Source of the DNA: Liolophura sinensis
Lineage: Eukaryota; Mollusca; Polyplacophora; Chitonida; Chitonidae
Direction of reading: 5' to 3'
DNA length: 64,000 nucleotides
Assembly (NCBI RefSeq): GCF_032854445.1
Contig: NC_088301.1
Span: 52,255,187-52,319,186 of the forward strand
Shown here piece after piece: positions 47,701 to 59,757 of the stretch. The notes under the pieces were generated by a model. The model did not search any database and was not told the origin of the DNA. It saw only the letters and a list, made by a program, of their open reading frames with translations. Position 1 is the first letter of the stretch. The number at the start of each line of letters is the position of its first letter. The translations under genes were made by a program, and so were the position numbers.

Positions 47701-49670
47701 TGGTGAAAACATATACTTCAGTTTTACAGGCTACCTGTACAACATGTGAACTTTTTGTGGAATCTATGCGCTGTCGGACACTTGTAAAACAAGAGCCAAT
47801 GCATGTACATGCTACCAGTTCCGATTGGTGCATGTAACAGATACTGAGACGAATACTTTCGAAAATTAGTTGCGATAGAAACGAGTATATACCTTGGTTA
47901 TGGGAGATCCGATTGGGAAAAGACACCAACTTATCTTGATCATCTATATACCTGTTGCAGTGAGTAAGAACTTACAGCTAGAATGGAATATACACCGCTT
48001 AGTACACCCACAAAAAGTGACCTTGTCATTGAGGCAACGGCGAAAATGGTCATAATATGTGTATAAAGTTAAAAGGAACGCGAGGGCGAAAATAGAAAGA
48101 TATAACGCCTAAAGAAATACAAAATATTGGAGAAAAGAAATAGATCACAAAACTCAACTCCTACACGCCAAAACCAATTATGAACGATATTGAAGAAAAA
48201 TGCATAAACCTTGTGAAGCAATCAAAAAGAACTTTGATTTAGGAATAATTGACCGAATTCTGAAAACTAATCCAAAACCAAAATACGTACGGTGTCACGC
48301 CGACCTTAAACCGAATTTTATGTTTTCTTTTAAGGATATGACAGAATGGATTTTGTGTTGAAATGATATTGCATGTGCACTAATATAAGCATGCAAATAT
48401 TCCGACAACTGAAGCAACTAATGTGGTATCATTCCAAGGAAGCATCAAGCATTTACTTATTGGAAACTTCACAAAGGAAGAAAAATAGAAAAAAAGAAGG
48501 CTTGAAAACCAGCCATATTTAACTCGGCCATGTAAAAAGTGTTAAAGTTCGCACCCCATTTATAATCGTTGTGGAAAGAAACCTAAGTATATGGAATTTG
48601 TGCTGACTGCTGGACTATGGATTTGAGACGGAAAAGTGACGAATAAAACGGTCTGTATACATCACTTCCGGCTTTCACCTAATGACAATTTGAGTGGGCT
48701 ATAAGAATAAAACTACTTGAAAAATAAAAGGCATGAAAGGTACACAGAATTTATAATGGCGATAATAAGCCTGAAATAAAAGGAAAACACAACGCCCACG
48801 TCAAAGTAAAAATTGTGGAACTTTAAAATAGGTTGGAGGTGCGTTGAAGAGAACGTGTGCCTGCTTGTATTTGTTGGGAAAGAGGATCGGTGCGTCTACC
48901 ATGATCAGCAGATGGTCCTGTATATTAAAAGTCTGTCTTCAGTGCAACTGCGTCGTCTTATCATTCTATGTTCGCATTTAAGGCAGTTCCCCCACCTTTC
49001 ACTATTATTTTTGGAGATTCATTTGGTAAAATATATCATTCTTGCTTAACACCTCTTATTTTATAACTATCATTAACAAGAGAAATTACTGTTAAACTTG
49101 ACTTTATTTTGTTACTGTGGAGTGTAGGCGCGTTGAAAACATTATAAGTTCAGCTTGGTGTTGCTATCATATTCACCTCAGCACGTGACAGCTTTGTTAT
49201 GAATATATGCAGAACGCTGACGACGATTCTGCACATACAGCCTACTGAGTTCATGTGGAAAAAGGTGTTCTCCAGGAAAGCATATACGCTGTTATAGCAA
49301 GAAGGCACATGTTTGTCGTGCACATAAGATCTAAAAAGCGTGCACAGTTCATGGCAGTAAAGATAAAAAAATCAGACCTCTGTAGCGAAAGGCTGCTTTT
49401 GATGCAATAATTAATTTTTTTGCGTGTGTATGAGTGTGGTTGTGTGTACATGTAAGTCGTGGACTACCGTGGACGGCTGTGCACAGACATGCAGCGTATG
49501 AATATATCGCATGGCGTTTACTTCTGTTCACATTGAGATGCTGACTCTCATTGAAGTTTGTATTCGAAGATATGACATTGTTCGAACTGTCTGCAGGAAT
49601 AAATATGCTGTTACTCTGAAAACAGTAGGTTTACTGCAGAGGATGTATAACGATCGAGAATCTCAAAGAC
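44743..49670. other. Gene-poor AT-rich stretch
   Basis: No supported gene, RNA or mobile element. Short frames (45940-46131, 47495-47692, 48813-49049) show no domains. Confidence 0.5.
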
Positions 49671-49679
49671 TGCTGCGTG

Positions 49680-49740
49680 AATGAGGCGATCACCAGTGCG
49701 GTCGCTGTGAGTTCAAGCCCAGCTCATAGGCCTACTGGCT
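49680..49740 (+). mobile_element. tRNA-derived SINE head fragment
   Basis: 'gtgcggtcgctgtgagttca' + 'agcccagctcat' resembles the head of the AAAT-tailed SINE (minus-strand copy at 57243-57540), with a B-box-like GAGTTCAAGCCC. The following body is not that of the family, so this is a head relic or a chimera. Confidence 0.5.
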
Positions 49741-49989
49741 CCCCAGTCAAACCAGTGTTAGGTGATATCAGTGAACTTAAAAAATGGACTCGCTTGGGGC
49801 CCAACACTGAGAGGTTGGAACGGTAATGCAATTAGCTGTAATAACACTAAAATGGTTTAACCCCTCTGTGAGGCCTCTAACTGCTGCTCCCTCTCAGAGT
49901 TTATAGTTAATAGTTACAGTCTTTGTCTCCATTGAAGTGTCATGCCAAAGACACCAGACATGACACCCAACCAAGTGGGGTTATAGCGG

Positions 49990-50041
<52 letters not shown>
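49990..50041. repeat. (TA)26 microsatellite
   Basis: Perfect TA run of 52 bases, placed directly before the diverged SINE at 50088. Confidence 0.95.
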
Positions 50042-50043
<2 letters not shown>

Positions 50044-50087
50044 CGAGTATAGATATATACATTTGTGTGTGTGCGTATGTCTATGTA

Positions 50088-50290
50088 TGCTAGGGGTTTA
50101 ACGTCGTACTAAACAATTTTACAGTCGTATGACGACAAGGAGTCATTAGGTGTGTGTACAAACATTGTGTCTTCTTGTGGCAAGGCGAGTCCATGCCTCA
50201 CTGGCTAAGGGATTATGATGACCCTCTTCATCTTCATCGATGACCCTCAAGCACTCTGATCACAGCGAAAACCCGGTCTAACAATGATTA
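50088..50290 (-). mobile_element. Diverged SINE of the 'acgtcgtacttaacaa' family
   Basis: 'ggggtttaacgtcgtactaa' + 'acaattttacagtcgtatga' matches the left part of 26585-26938. After about 70 bases similarity fades. The tail side is the adjoining TA repeat. Confidence 0.65.
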
Positions 50291-50640
50291 CACTGTTGGT
50301 ATCATTTTTACGAATAGGTTAATGTAATAATGTAACATTACGGCTAGCGAGTGCTACCCACTTAGTGTAATAATTTCAAGATGGGATTTTATTACACTAA
50401 ACGGATGTCTACAACTCTCCAAAAAATAATCTGTTAAATTTAAGAGAAAGCTCAAAGCTGGCTGGATGTTCATACCGTAACGCCCTTCTTCGGTCATATA
50501 GACTTCCACGCGGACAATCCCCCCCCTCCCCCCACCAAAAAGAAAAGCCGGCACGATCACTACCTTATTTTTGCTATCAACTAATTCCCTACTAAACTAA
50601 TCAACTAAAGCCAGCATTGGTAAACCACCTTTCAACGGTA

Positions 50641-50909
50641 ATCCAGCCGTTTAAACATTCGAATTGGACAACTCAGATTAACGTCTGCCATGATTCGATT
50701 TTTCTTTCATCTTCGGGCACGGTGGTGGGCTGCGAAATTTTTATCCCATTCCACATTCTTTGTACATGCCATGCAATTCTTAAAGACAATATGTTGGGTA
50801 GGATAAAATTTTCGGGGCCCATCTCCCCGCGCTCGAAGTTGAAAAAAAAAATCCAAACATGGCAGATGTTGGTCTGAGTTGTCCGATTTGAGAGTTTAAA
50901 CGGCTGGAT
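50641..50909. mobile_element. Palindromic MITE, 269 bp, TA target duplication
   Basis: ATCCAGCCGTTTAAAC at the left end and GTTTAAACGGCTGGAT at the right are exact inverses and are flanked by TA (50639-50640, 50910-50911). Pairing continues inward ('gacaactcagattaacgtct' against 'agatgttggtctgagttgtc') almost to the centre, so the element is one long diverged hairpin. Apparent frames on both strands are by-products. Confidence 0.88.
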
Positions 50910-51238
50910 TAAACATATTACATTTCCGGCGTTTTGTGGAGTCGGTGGTTTGATCTGTATGACACTCACATTCTATTAATTCAACATAAAGTGTCCATAA
51001 GGCTAACAGAAGATTCTGTAGAATGTAACGGAGTATTATGTTATAATAAGAGAATACATTCCGCCATCACTCAGACAAGAGACTTTCTGTGAAAATTAAC
51101 AAATTAATTTTTGAGTGAATGGTTTGTATCGAGGCTGCAGTGATATGGGTATTTCACTCACGGATAGAAAGAGGCCTAAATGTAAAATCTAAACATTTTG
51201 GCAATGCGTAGCGACAGTGTTCTCAAATTTCAGCTAGC

Positions 51239-51502
51239 ATGGATGTATCTGATTGGCTTATTGTGTTATCGTTATTTGTTATTACACTTTTCGGGTTTCA
51301 GATTTGTCGAGTGTTGCGCGCTAGAACAAGTTTTTTTTTCTATTTGGTACAACGCTATCACGCAGTGCACAACAAGCGTATTTATCTTAATCTTAAAGAG
51401 TTGTTAAACGATGAACATCCGAATCACAAAAACGAAAGTGGTAACTGTATCAGGGACACGTGTCATGTACTATATTATTTTAATCAAAGTAAAGCGCTCT
51501 AA
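51239..51502 (+). CDS. Possible small membrane protein, 87 aa
   Basis: Opens 'MDVSDWLIVLSLFVITLFGF', a single hydrophobic segment of about 18 residues after a short polar start, then a basic and polar tail ending at a TAA. It could be a type-anchor micropeptide or an exon fragment. No homologue is recognised, and a second frame overlaps it for most of its length, so chance is likely. Confidence 0.2.
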   Translation: MDVSDWLIVLSLFVITLFGFQICRVLRARTSFFFYLVQRYHAVHNKRIYLNLKELLNDEHPNHKNESGNCIRDTCHVLYYFNQSKAL

Positions 51503-51623
51503 AACTGTACATTTAACATTTCGTGATATGAAAGAAGAGAGCGGAAGGAGAGAAACAACAATCTATGTCAGTTTTGGACATTTTGCATCAGCCATCGACG
51601 GGGGTAATCACAAATGTGTGTAG

Positions 51624-52435
51624 ATTGTACCCCCTTTGTATGTTATACTGCAATCACCCGCTAATTCAGATCGATTATCGTATCTGGTGGTTTCTGGCAT
51701 AATCTCATCTCCTGTTACATGTGTGCATCGTGGCGGAACAGTTTTGGTTTATAGGCGCTATTAAGTCCTGCATGGTGTCATGCAGCGAACAGATTGTGTA
51801 TGCACCCAGTCGATTAAGTATTTACAGGCCAAAATGCATCCCACCCTCTCGGACGGGACCGAGACAAATGGACAATGGCTGGATCAGGGTGGTTCTAACT
51901 ATATATAGCCCACCACGCCGGGCCCAATACATGTAGCTTTCAAAATCAGATGTACTCAATGGGCTATTGGTAATACCCTTAGCAGCATGCACCTAAGTCA
52001 AAGGAAATACAGGCCTACACATCCTAAAATGAGACATTACAAGTTTCTCAAAAAAGTTTGAAAAAAAACTTACCTTACCTCAAAATTACAAGTAGCAATC
52101 ACTTGTTTTCATGAAAATAATTAAATTGCTTTTCGGTCTTTTTTTTAAGCTAGAACAAAAAGTCTGAAACTATCCAGATGGAGGAAAGTTAGAACATGTC
52201 TGTAAATTACAGGATGAGTCATTTATATTTAGCATATGTATATAGCCAACAAAATCCTGTACTCCAAAACAGTTCCCACTGTTATGGCTGCGACATGAAG
52301 TCATGGTATCCGGCGAGGGGCGGTGGGTGGATAACTCTGGTTTCCCCCAACAATAAATGTCTTATTTATAATTAACTATTCTTGAGAACGGCATTAAATA
52401 TAAACCAAAATCAAATAAATTTAATGATGAATATA
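51624..52435. other. Non-coding, no gene seen
   Basis: No supported feature. Confidence 0.45.
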
Positions 52436-52700
52436 TACAGCATATCAGATCTGCTACATTCCCCGCATACAGATGTGGGACACACTGCATACATCTGCGT
52501 AACAAATCGGGAGCTTAAACGGGAGCAGGTGGAAATTGGGGAATTTATCACATTTGCGACATTCCCCACATCCAGCATGTGTTACATACGGACTAGGCCT
52601 AGCTTAAACGGGAATAGATGGATATTGGGGAATTCATCGCAAATGCGACATTCCCCACGCCCAGATGTGCTATACAGACTAGGCATATACATGTGTAGTT
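52436..52700. repeat. About 98-bp diverged tandem repeat carrying GCGACATTCCCCA hairpins
   Basis: 'cttaaacggga' occurs at about 52514 and 52612. Each unit includes 'ttggggaattcatcgcaaat' + 'gcgacattccccac'; in the right copy TGGGGAAT pairs with ATTCCCCA and CGCA with TGCG around an AA turn. A third, left copy ('gctacattccccgcatacag') is more diverged. Related pieces occur near 53340-53430, 54130-54360, 55775-55870 and 57840. Confidence 0.75.
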
Positions 52701-54726
52701 AAACGAGTTTAAGGGTCTCCTTATGTCAGAGATAAACAAAAATTGCGTTTGACCACGTGTTAATTGGTTTACACTAAACACAGTTCAACAATATAAGGAT
52801 CAAAGTAATCGTTCTCAAACAGCGAATATATACAACATATATAAAACCGGCAGCTGAATGGAGATTAACCTAATTATGCCCTTTGTGTTTCTCATATACA
52901 CGTGTAAACTATCATGTAAAACAACAATCATTTGTTAATGTAGGACATCCTGCCTGTGATTTTTAAAAAATCATATTTCGTATAATTAAACAGCTAAAGA
53001 AATGTAACCAACATAAACTGTAAACTGGATTATTAAGTTGGCACTGTTCTTGTCAGAAATGTCCAGAAATGTGGGTAGAGTGCCCTAAAGGGAAGGCTTG
53101 TTTAAAATTTGGAAAGTGCATCTTTTTGTCCATGTCATTGTCTTACAAGATAATTTCATTTAATTAGAACGATTTAGTTAGTGTATATTTTGGGGTGGTT
53201 TGTATACTTTATGTGTTCTGGGGATTATTTTGATGGGTTGGTTGTTGTGCAGTGCCAAACAGAGTAAAAAATCCCGTCAAATACAGATACAATACAAATG
53301 CCAGGGTACCTGGGATAGGCAAATATGGCACTGGATGCTGCTACAGATATGAAACATTCTCCAATTTAATATGTGCGATACACACTGCGGGCTTATACAC
53401 GGGAATAGACGGATATAGGGAAACTCACTATATACAAATCTTAAAAATTTCTCATTTCAGAGGTGACATTAAATGGAAACAAATCACAAGCAATTCGCCA
53501 CAGATTTTTATTAATCACCATATTAATATTAACATTTAAAGACTCCAGGCATGAACTAGATTTGAATGTGGACATCGAATGACACAGGTCTGTATACTGA
53601 TTCTGAAGTCGGAGCATGGTCAATGGCTGGAGCAGGACCCAACATGAGGAATATGGTCAGCGACAGGAACGTGCGGAAAGGTAACAGGCGTAATATGGCC
53701 AACAACAAGACATTACCTTCTACGTCAATGATTCAGTTGCAGCTTTTGGTCATGGGGTTTGAAAAAATATCTGATGAAAGTACCGTAGTTTAGGCCTACT
53801 CCGGATTAATTTAGCTTTATATTTCTGACCTTGGTAGTGTATGACCTTGACAATGTAAGAAAACTTAAGCCCGGCTTTAAACACCAATGCAATGAATACA
53901 CCAATAAAAAGCCAGGCACATGCCATGGGGCGGTGTACTTCTCCGGGTTTTCTCCACACATATATTAAAATTGACCTCGGTTATCCATAAGTATTAATCA
54001 CACTACTGATGTATTCTTGAGTACAAGTTACATCCCACTCCTACAAATAAACAGAATAAAAATAAATTGAAGGACAATGGCTATCTCCACAAAATCGGCG
54101 ACAAACCTTGAACTTATCCTGACTGTAGGTACGATAAACTGTGCGAGCTAAGATGCATTGACATTGGGGAACTCGCCACAAATCTGCAACACTCTCTACA
54201 TTCATAAATGTAGTACACAGTGCGAGCTTGTCTGCGACACTCACCAGATTTAAGTGCGCCTACCAGATATCGTCTTGCTTAAAATCGGAATCCAGGGATA
54301 ATGAAGACTTGAATGCCAATGTGCGACATTCCCCAATTTCACACTTTTACAGAGCGCGATGTATACAACAATCACCACGATGCATGACACATAGTACCTT
54401 TGTTTCACTTTTTTCCTTTTTTAAATAGGTCTTTGATGGAAAAAGAAATCGAATTTTTGGCTGAATTTATGACAAAGAGGTATATTTTAGCTTTTCATTG
54501 TGACATGCTGAATGACCTGGAGCGGCCATATTTTGTTATTTAACCATGATTTTATGCCTCATTAATCAGATTACTCCTATAAACGATTCTCACAGTAACA
54601 CAACAACAGAGACAAAGATTTTTTGACTGAATGTTACTGTATTTTTTACAGTTCAAATAATTATTGACAAAAGAAGAAAAAAATAGTATCACAAACATGA
54701 ACAAATGGAGGCTCAAACGCTTTAGT
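52701..54726. other. Non-coding, with scattered pieces of the GCGACATTCCCCA repeat
   Basis: Pieces at about 53340-53430 ('gaaacattctccaattta') and 54130-54360 ('gacattggggaactcgcc', 'gtgcgacattccccaatttc'). No gene recognised. Confidence 0.5.
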
Positions 54727-54775
54727 GGTCAAAGGGAGATAAGCTGATAATGGTTTTTATCTATTACCTCCCTTT
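54727..54775. repeat. AAAGGGAGGTAA hairpin, copy 1
   Basis: GGTCAAAGGGAGATAA faces TTACCTCCCTTT across about 20 bases; the right end is degraded. Confidence 0.8.
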
Positions 54776-55355
54776 AATAAAATATGACCTGCCCCCAACA
54801 CTTTCCGGCTTGAATATATACATAAATATTTTAAGATATGTTTTGTAATGTAGATGCCTTAGGGAATATTTAAATTTTAGTATTCTACCTGTCCTTAGTG
54901 TTCAACTGGCCCGGGATTCCAAATAATGGTGGCCCCGCATTAGGCTATGTATAGGCCTATATGTGTACCGTATCAATATAACCCTACTTAAGTTTGATCG
55001 AAAATTATAATACCATGTGTATCATATAAATGCAACGTTAAGTACTGTTTATAAGTTTCATCGTTACGTACAGCTACGTGTTACAGAAAAGGAGAAAAAC
55101 TTAATATTCTATGCATATTTGTATTTGTTCATACTAATACAACACACACTGGCAGATTGATGTTATAGATTGTTTAAGCTTTCATTGAGGCGACAAATAT
55201 TCTAACAGCCACAGAAAGTGATTATATACAGTTACACTATGCGTAGGCCATATATTACACCCATAACATAGTTGTTTCAGACTGCATATATATTATACAA
55301 GCGACAAACGCAATAAAACTTTGGCTTATATCGAGTCTACTCTTATTCTGTCTGT

Positions 55356-55406
55356 GGGCAAAGGGAGGTAATTTTGCAAGTTGTTTAAAATTACCTCCCT
55401 TTGACC
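55356..55406. repeat. AAAGGGAGGTAA hairpin, copy 2 (best conserved)
   Basis: GGGCAAAGGGAGGTAATTTT (55356-55375) pairs with AAAATTACCTCCCTTTGACC (55387-55406), 19 of 20 positions, loop 11 bases. Confidence 0.9.
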
Positions 55407-56181
55407 ATATATCCACATTGACACGGCATAACCTCAAGTTTCATCAATCAATCAGCATAAGGTTCGATTCAATCAGTTTAACAAAAAGAGTTAGATTCCG
55501 AGGAAAATACTATGAAATATAATACATTTATTCATGAAGATCTAAAACTGTATGCGTCACGAACAACTTAGTTTGAAATTTGATAAATAATATAGCATAC
55601 CCGGCATATGATTAAATCGTCCCAAGTAGGCTACCCGGGCCGCTTATGCAGATTAAACATTAAGTAGACAGAAACCAGACTGTCTTTTATTTCAAAGTGT
55701 GCCCTCAGATAAGAAGTGGAGAATATTACTAATGTATGGTCGGATTTTTAGGATTTCGTTCAAGTGGGTCGCAATTTTGCGACATTCCCCCATTTGAGAC
55801 GGCTACTTCGTGATCGGGATTTAGGGAACAATACAACTTTAGTAAGCAATGTACGACATTGCCCCAATCCGAGATTAAAATAATTTATTTCTGCCTAAAC
55901 CAGTTTTCATGAAATATGTTTCTCATAATAGGATTTGCATCGTGATTTGCCTGTTTTCAGTTCAAAGATGTAACTAAGTTAATAAGTAAGCTTTAGAATG
56001 GTTTTAACAGAAGTAAATTACAGAAACAAAGTTATAAAATATTGCTACATTGATTTATGAAATTGACAATGATGTCTTAAGTCATGTGTGTGTAATTCTA
56101 ACATCTAAAACAACCAAAGCATTCTCGTACAAGAAGATGAGTAAAATTCGAAATAACGTGTAACCTACGCTGTGGCTTTAC

Positions 56182-56244
56182 GGTCAAAGGGAAATAAGCA
56201 CCTGAATTTGTTACCTTCTTTTCAAGCCTTACCTCCCTTTGACC
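56182..56244. repeat. AAAGGGAGGTAA hairpin, copy 3
   Basis: GGTCAAAGGGAAATAAG faces CTTACCTCCCTTTGACC over a 29-base spacer. Lies in duplication copy A. Confidence 0.85.
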
Positions 56245-56822
56245 ACTAATGTGCAGATACACGGTTACATGTACCGTGAACTGGGTTGAGTTGACGATCA
56301 AACCTCATTAAGTATGTAAAAATCAGTTAACTGAACGACGTATGGCTTATAGCTAGACGTGAATTTTTATTGAATTTAACTGGGTATATTTTAATTAATA
56401 AACTTTATACCGTATTTTAGGTTATATGTCGCACGAACTCTGCGTAACAAATCTGGCCAGGGACAACAAGCTGTTTCAAGTGCTGGAAATCATTCACATT
56501 TATTCAGAGATAAAAATGGAACAATCTAGTTAAAGATAATTTATACAAGATACATAATTTTGGAAAATAACATCAACTTTAAACTGATGACAAAAGTTCT
56601 TGATATTGAACGACTCGGTTATGGTACAAGTGTTAACCTTGTGCAGGTCTAAACTAGAGGGAAAAATGAAATATGCAGCTGTTTATTGATGAAATCTATG
56701 TGCATGTGTAACACTAGCCGATGGAAGTTTAATGAGTGCAATAACTGAATTTAAGCGAAAACAAATATCAGTTATGACCTCTTCAATGCGCCACCCTAGA
56801 AGATATGGGCTTTGGTGTTAGT

Positions 56823-56884
56823 GTCCAGGGGAGGTAAACACTTAAGTTTTACTTTTTTTTTCCCTCTCGCTTACCTCCCTTTGA
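56823..56884. repeat. AAAGGGAGGTAA hairpin, copy 4
   Basis: CCAGGGGAGGTAA faces TTACCTCCCTTTGACC; the left arm is altered. Lies in duplication copy A. Confidence 0.8.
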
Positions 56885-57242
56885 CCATAGACGTACAAAT
56901 ATGGTATTATGAAACACCCATCAGCGACACAGGTGACGGCCGCAACGCCATAAACAGATGGAACAAAAAATTCTAAATGAAGTGAAAGCGTTCTGTCTTG
57001 GTAATATATCAAATATTCAGGCTAAAGATATTCAGTGTGACTAATAATTTCAATTTTTTTAACGTTATACATACCGGTATCTAGTGAGGCACGTATATGC
57101 ATGAAGGAACTGGTAAAAGTTGAAAGTGTGTCCCGTAACTAATCATCGTGTCTCATACACACTATTGCATTCTGTATCACTGTTCACGAGGTAACCAATT
57201 CATAGTTAACTGAAAAGTTTTTTTTGTCCCGGTTATAATTGT

Positions 57243-57540
57243 CTTGATTTTTATTGATTGGTGTTGTACGCCGTACTCAAGAATATTTCACTTATACGGC
57301 GGTGTGAAGCTTTATGGTGGGAGGTAATCTGATTAAAACCCGGATCGTATGCATATCGCTTCACTAACAACATGTGCGTGGGTGGGAGGAAACCGGGACC
57401 ATCTCCAGGTTGCTGGCAGACCGTCCCACGTAGGACCGGAGAGGAAGCCGTCATGAACTTGACAGCGATTGCATTGGCGAGAGGCTCTGGTGTCCTTTGC
57501 ACCGCTCTGGTACGCTAAACACCTCAGCCACGGAGCCCCT
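57243..57540 (-). mobile_element. Near full-length tRNA-derived SINE, AAAT-tail family
   Basis: Read on the minus strand: a head 'ggctccgtggctgaggtgtt' with an A-box-like GTGGCTGAGGTG, a degraded B-box region ('ctgtcaagttcatgacgg'), the body 'tcccacccacgcaca', then 'ccgtataagtgaaatattct' and 'gagtacggcgtacaacacca'. The other copies in this window lack the head, so this one defines the element. Its head end abuts the C-rich tract. Confidence 0.8.
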
Positions 57541-57595
57541 CCACCCCCCCCCCCCCTCCCCCCACCCCACCCCCCCCCCCCCCCCCCCACCCCGG
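57541..57595. repeat. C-rich tract, about 55 bases
   Basis: C runs broken by single A or T, immediately beyond the SINE head. Frames rich in Gly or Pro that cross it are artefacts. Confidence 0.9.
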
Positions 57596-57683
57596 CTCCG
57601 GTTATATTTATAGCACGGTGCGTAGTTAAAGACCCAGGGTGTACTATATCTACAAAAGGCGGCAATGTTGTGAGCTGTAATCA

Positions 57684-57708
57684 AATTGTCTCCCTTTGAC
57701 CGTTACAG
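57684..57708. repeat. Half-site of the AAAGGGAGGTAA hairpin
   Basis: 'ttgtctccctttgaccgtta' without a visible left arm. Confidence 0.6.
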
Positions 57709-58204
57709 CGATTGAAGTGTCGGAATTCAAGGAATTGACTGGCTTGAGCCGCAGATTTGCTACTTTCCCAACATTCCGAGAATTTGCAGCATAAAAAATA
57801 TTTGTCGGAATACAGCGAATATTGTGACTTGAACACCAGAATTGCGCCATTCCCGATTTTCCGACTTTTAATACAGGAAAGTCCGCTTCACGTTAGATTT
57901 TCATTCAGATTTTTGTTGCAAAATATCCAACTTAGTGTTTGTGAAACTTTAAAAGCTACAAGGTGATGGTAAAAGAGAATTACACCTGACACCTTTAAAC
58001 AAATAAAAATCAAAATTCTTTATCATACATTGTTCATGTAAAATGCGCCGTATGTGTTACCGATAAAAACACTTCCTGTCATGCAGGGACCAGACCATCG
58101 GGAAACTCAATTTGTTGACAATATGTTAAGAAATTATACTTCTTTAAGAGTGTGTTACACAAATCTAAGAGGGTTCGGCTATGAAGCCATTCCAGCTAAT
58201 ATCG

Positions 58205-58353
58205 TGGGAAGGTCTGGCAAAAACCTGCGGATGGTCGTGGGTTTTCCCCGGTTCTGCCCCGTTTCGTCCCACCATAATGGTGGCCGCCGTCGTATAAGTG
58301 AAATATTCTTGAGTACGGCGTAAAACACCAATCAAATAAATAAATAAATAAAT
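58205..58353 (+). mobile_element. 5'-truncated SINE, AAAT-tail family
   Basis: From 'gggaaggtctggcaaaaacc' to 'ggcgtaaaacaccaatcaaa' and (TAAA)n. Matches the body and tail of the 57243-57540 copy. Confidence 0.85.
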
Positions 58354-58481
58354 TCCAGCTAATATCATGAAAAAGTGTACATCAGTATGTTTAATTAGTA
58401 CATCTAGTGAGTCGTTCTTTGATATTGTTTTAGTTTAGAATATCATTTTTTTTCGTAATTACATCCGTAGTCTGGAATATT

Positions 58482-58770
58482 GTTCAAAGATGTATTCTTT
58501 TAAAGATCTAATGATCGGAAAATTACATGCAGTAGTGAGATACGCGACTTCCAGTGGTCAAAGGGAAGTAATTCATATTGCTTTCTATCGAATTACCTCC
58601 CTTCGACCGTGACTCTTTCGACACTTAGTTCAAAGATGTATTCTTTTAAGGATCTAATGATTGGAAAATTACATGCAGTAGTGAGATACGCGACTTCCAG
58701 TGGTCAAAGGGAAGTAATTCATATTGCTTTCTATCGAATTACCTCCCTTCGACCGTGACTTTCGACACTT
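58482..58770. repeat. 146-bp tandem duplication, two copies, each with a hairpin
   Basis: 'gttcaaagatgtattctttt' starts at 58482 and 58628; the copies differ at only a few bases. Each contains one AAAGGGAGGTAA hairpin (58556-58608 and 58702-58754), where GGTCAAAGGGAAGTAATTC faces GAATTACCTCCCTTCGACC. Confidence 0.95.
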
Positions 58771-59750
58771 AATGTAAAATCGGTTGTACTATAACACCGT
58801 TTATAAGATCAGCTGAATTTTATCAGAAAACACATTAAGGATGACCTAAGACACTATTAACATATAGGAACAACGCAAGCGAAAGTGTTAACCTCAGTCG
58901 GTTCTCCTAAACGGTATTTCTACTTCGCGGGGTAATATTTAGGCTATTTATTTCACTTGTTTTTCAATAATATTTGAACTAGACGACAGCGGGCCAGTTT
59001 TATGGTGGAGGACGAGTGACAGGCTATAATACCGACCAGACTGTAAGAATGAAAGAATATTTATAGGGCCCATATCCACATATGTCTTCATATTTTGTTA
59101 CTTGTGATATTTACCTACACTTTGTAAAGAGTTTGAATCTTTTGTGCCATCATGTTGGTAATTTTGTCACACTGAAGATATTTATTTATTTATTTGATAC
59201 GTGTTTTACGCCGTACTCACTGAAGATAAAGAAAAGCATTGCCTTTAATGTGCAGACGTTAGAATGCATGACTGTTTTATTAGCCTTTTTATCTAGTCTC
59301 TCCACTGCATCAGATCACAACCAAGATAAGACATAATTTATCACGTTGCTCTTAATAGTTTTAAAAACATCAACTCAAAAGCATGTCAAAAAAGAGGAAG
59401 TTTTTTCAGCCGAATTTGTATGTTGTCACAATCTGGGCCGGGCCAAACTGTCACAAACTATTACAGGTTTGTCACAGACTGTAATATACAGGTGCATAAG
59501 CTTCTTTCTAAATTGATCGTTTAGGCCTATAGAACTCGTCTGTCACATTCTAAAAGACTACAACAAATAAAGAGTAAGAGTAAAGAAAAAAAACACCATC
59601 TCTCAAAATTAACTTTATTCAAAGTTCCTTTGCTGAGCATTGACTGAAAATAATTGCTAAAGGGATAATTTTATATTCATACTTACGTATTAAACTGTAC
59701 TTGTAAGCGCAAATATCCGTGACTTTCACTTTACATACAAAACTCCAGCA
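58771..59750. other. Non-coding with a minus-strand SINE tail fragment
   Basis: 59180-59220 ('tttatttatttatttgatac' + 'gtgttttacgccgtactcac') is the reverse of the AAAT-tailed SINE end; nothing of its body remains. No gene seen. Confidence 0.6.
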
Positions 59751-59757
59751 AAAAAGT

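Larger units (their letters stand above)
56137..57290. repeat. Segmental duplication, copy A (about 1.1 kb)
   Basis: Aligns in the same orientation with 62869-64000, from 'aagatgagtaaa' through two hairpin repeats ('ggtcaaagggaaataagcac', 'ggggaggtaaacacttaagt') to the SINE 3' end. I estimate roughly 90% or more identity by eye, with small indels. Starts are 6,732 bp apart. Confidence 0.9.

Noticed and set aside
50617-50969. Overlapping frames on opposite strands (86 and 98 codons)
   Set aside because: Both are readings of the palindromic MITE, so each mirrors the other.
57333-57699. Gly-rich and Pro-rich frames
   Set aside because: They cross the C-rich tract and the SINE head.
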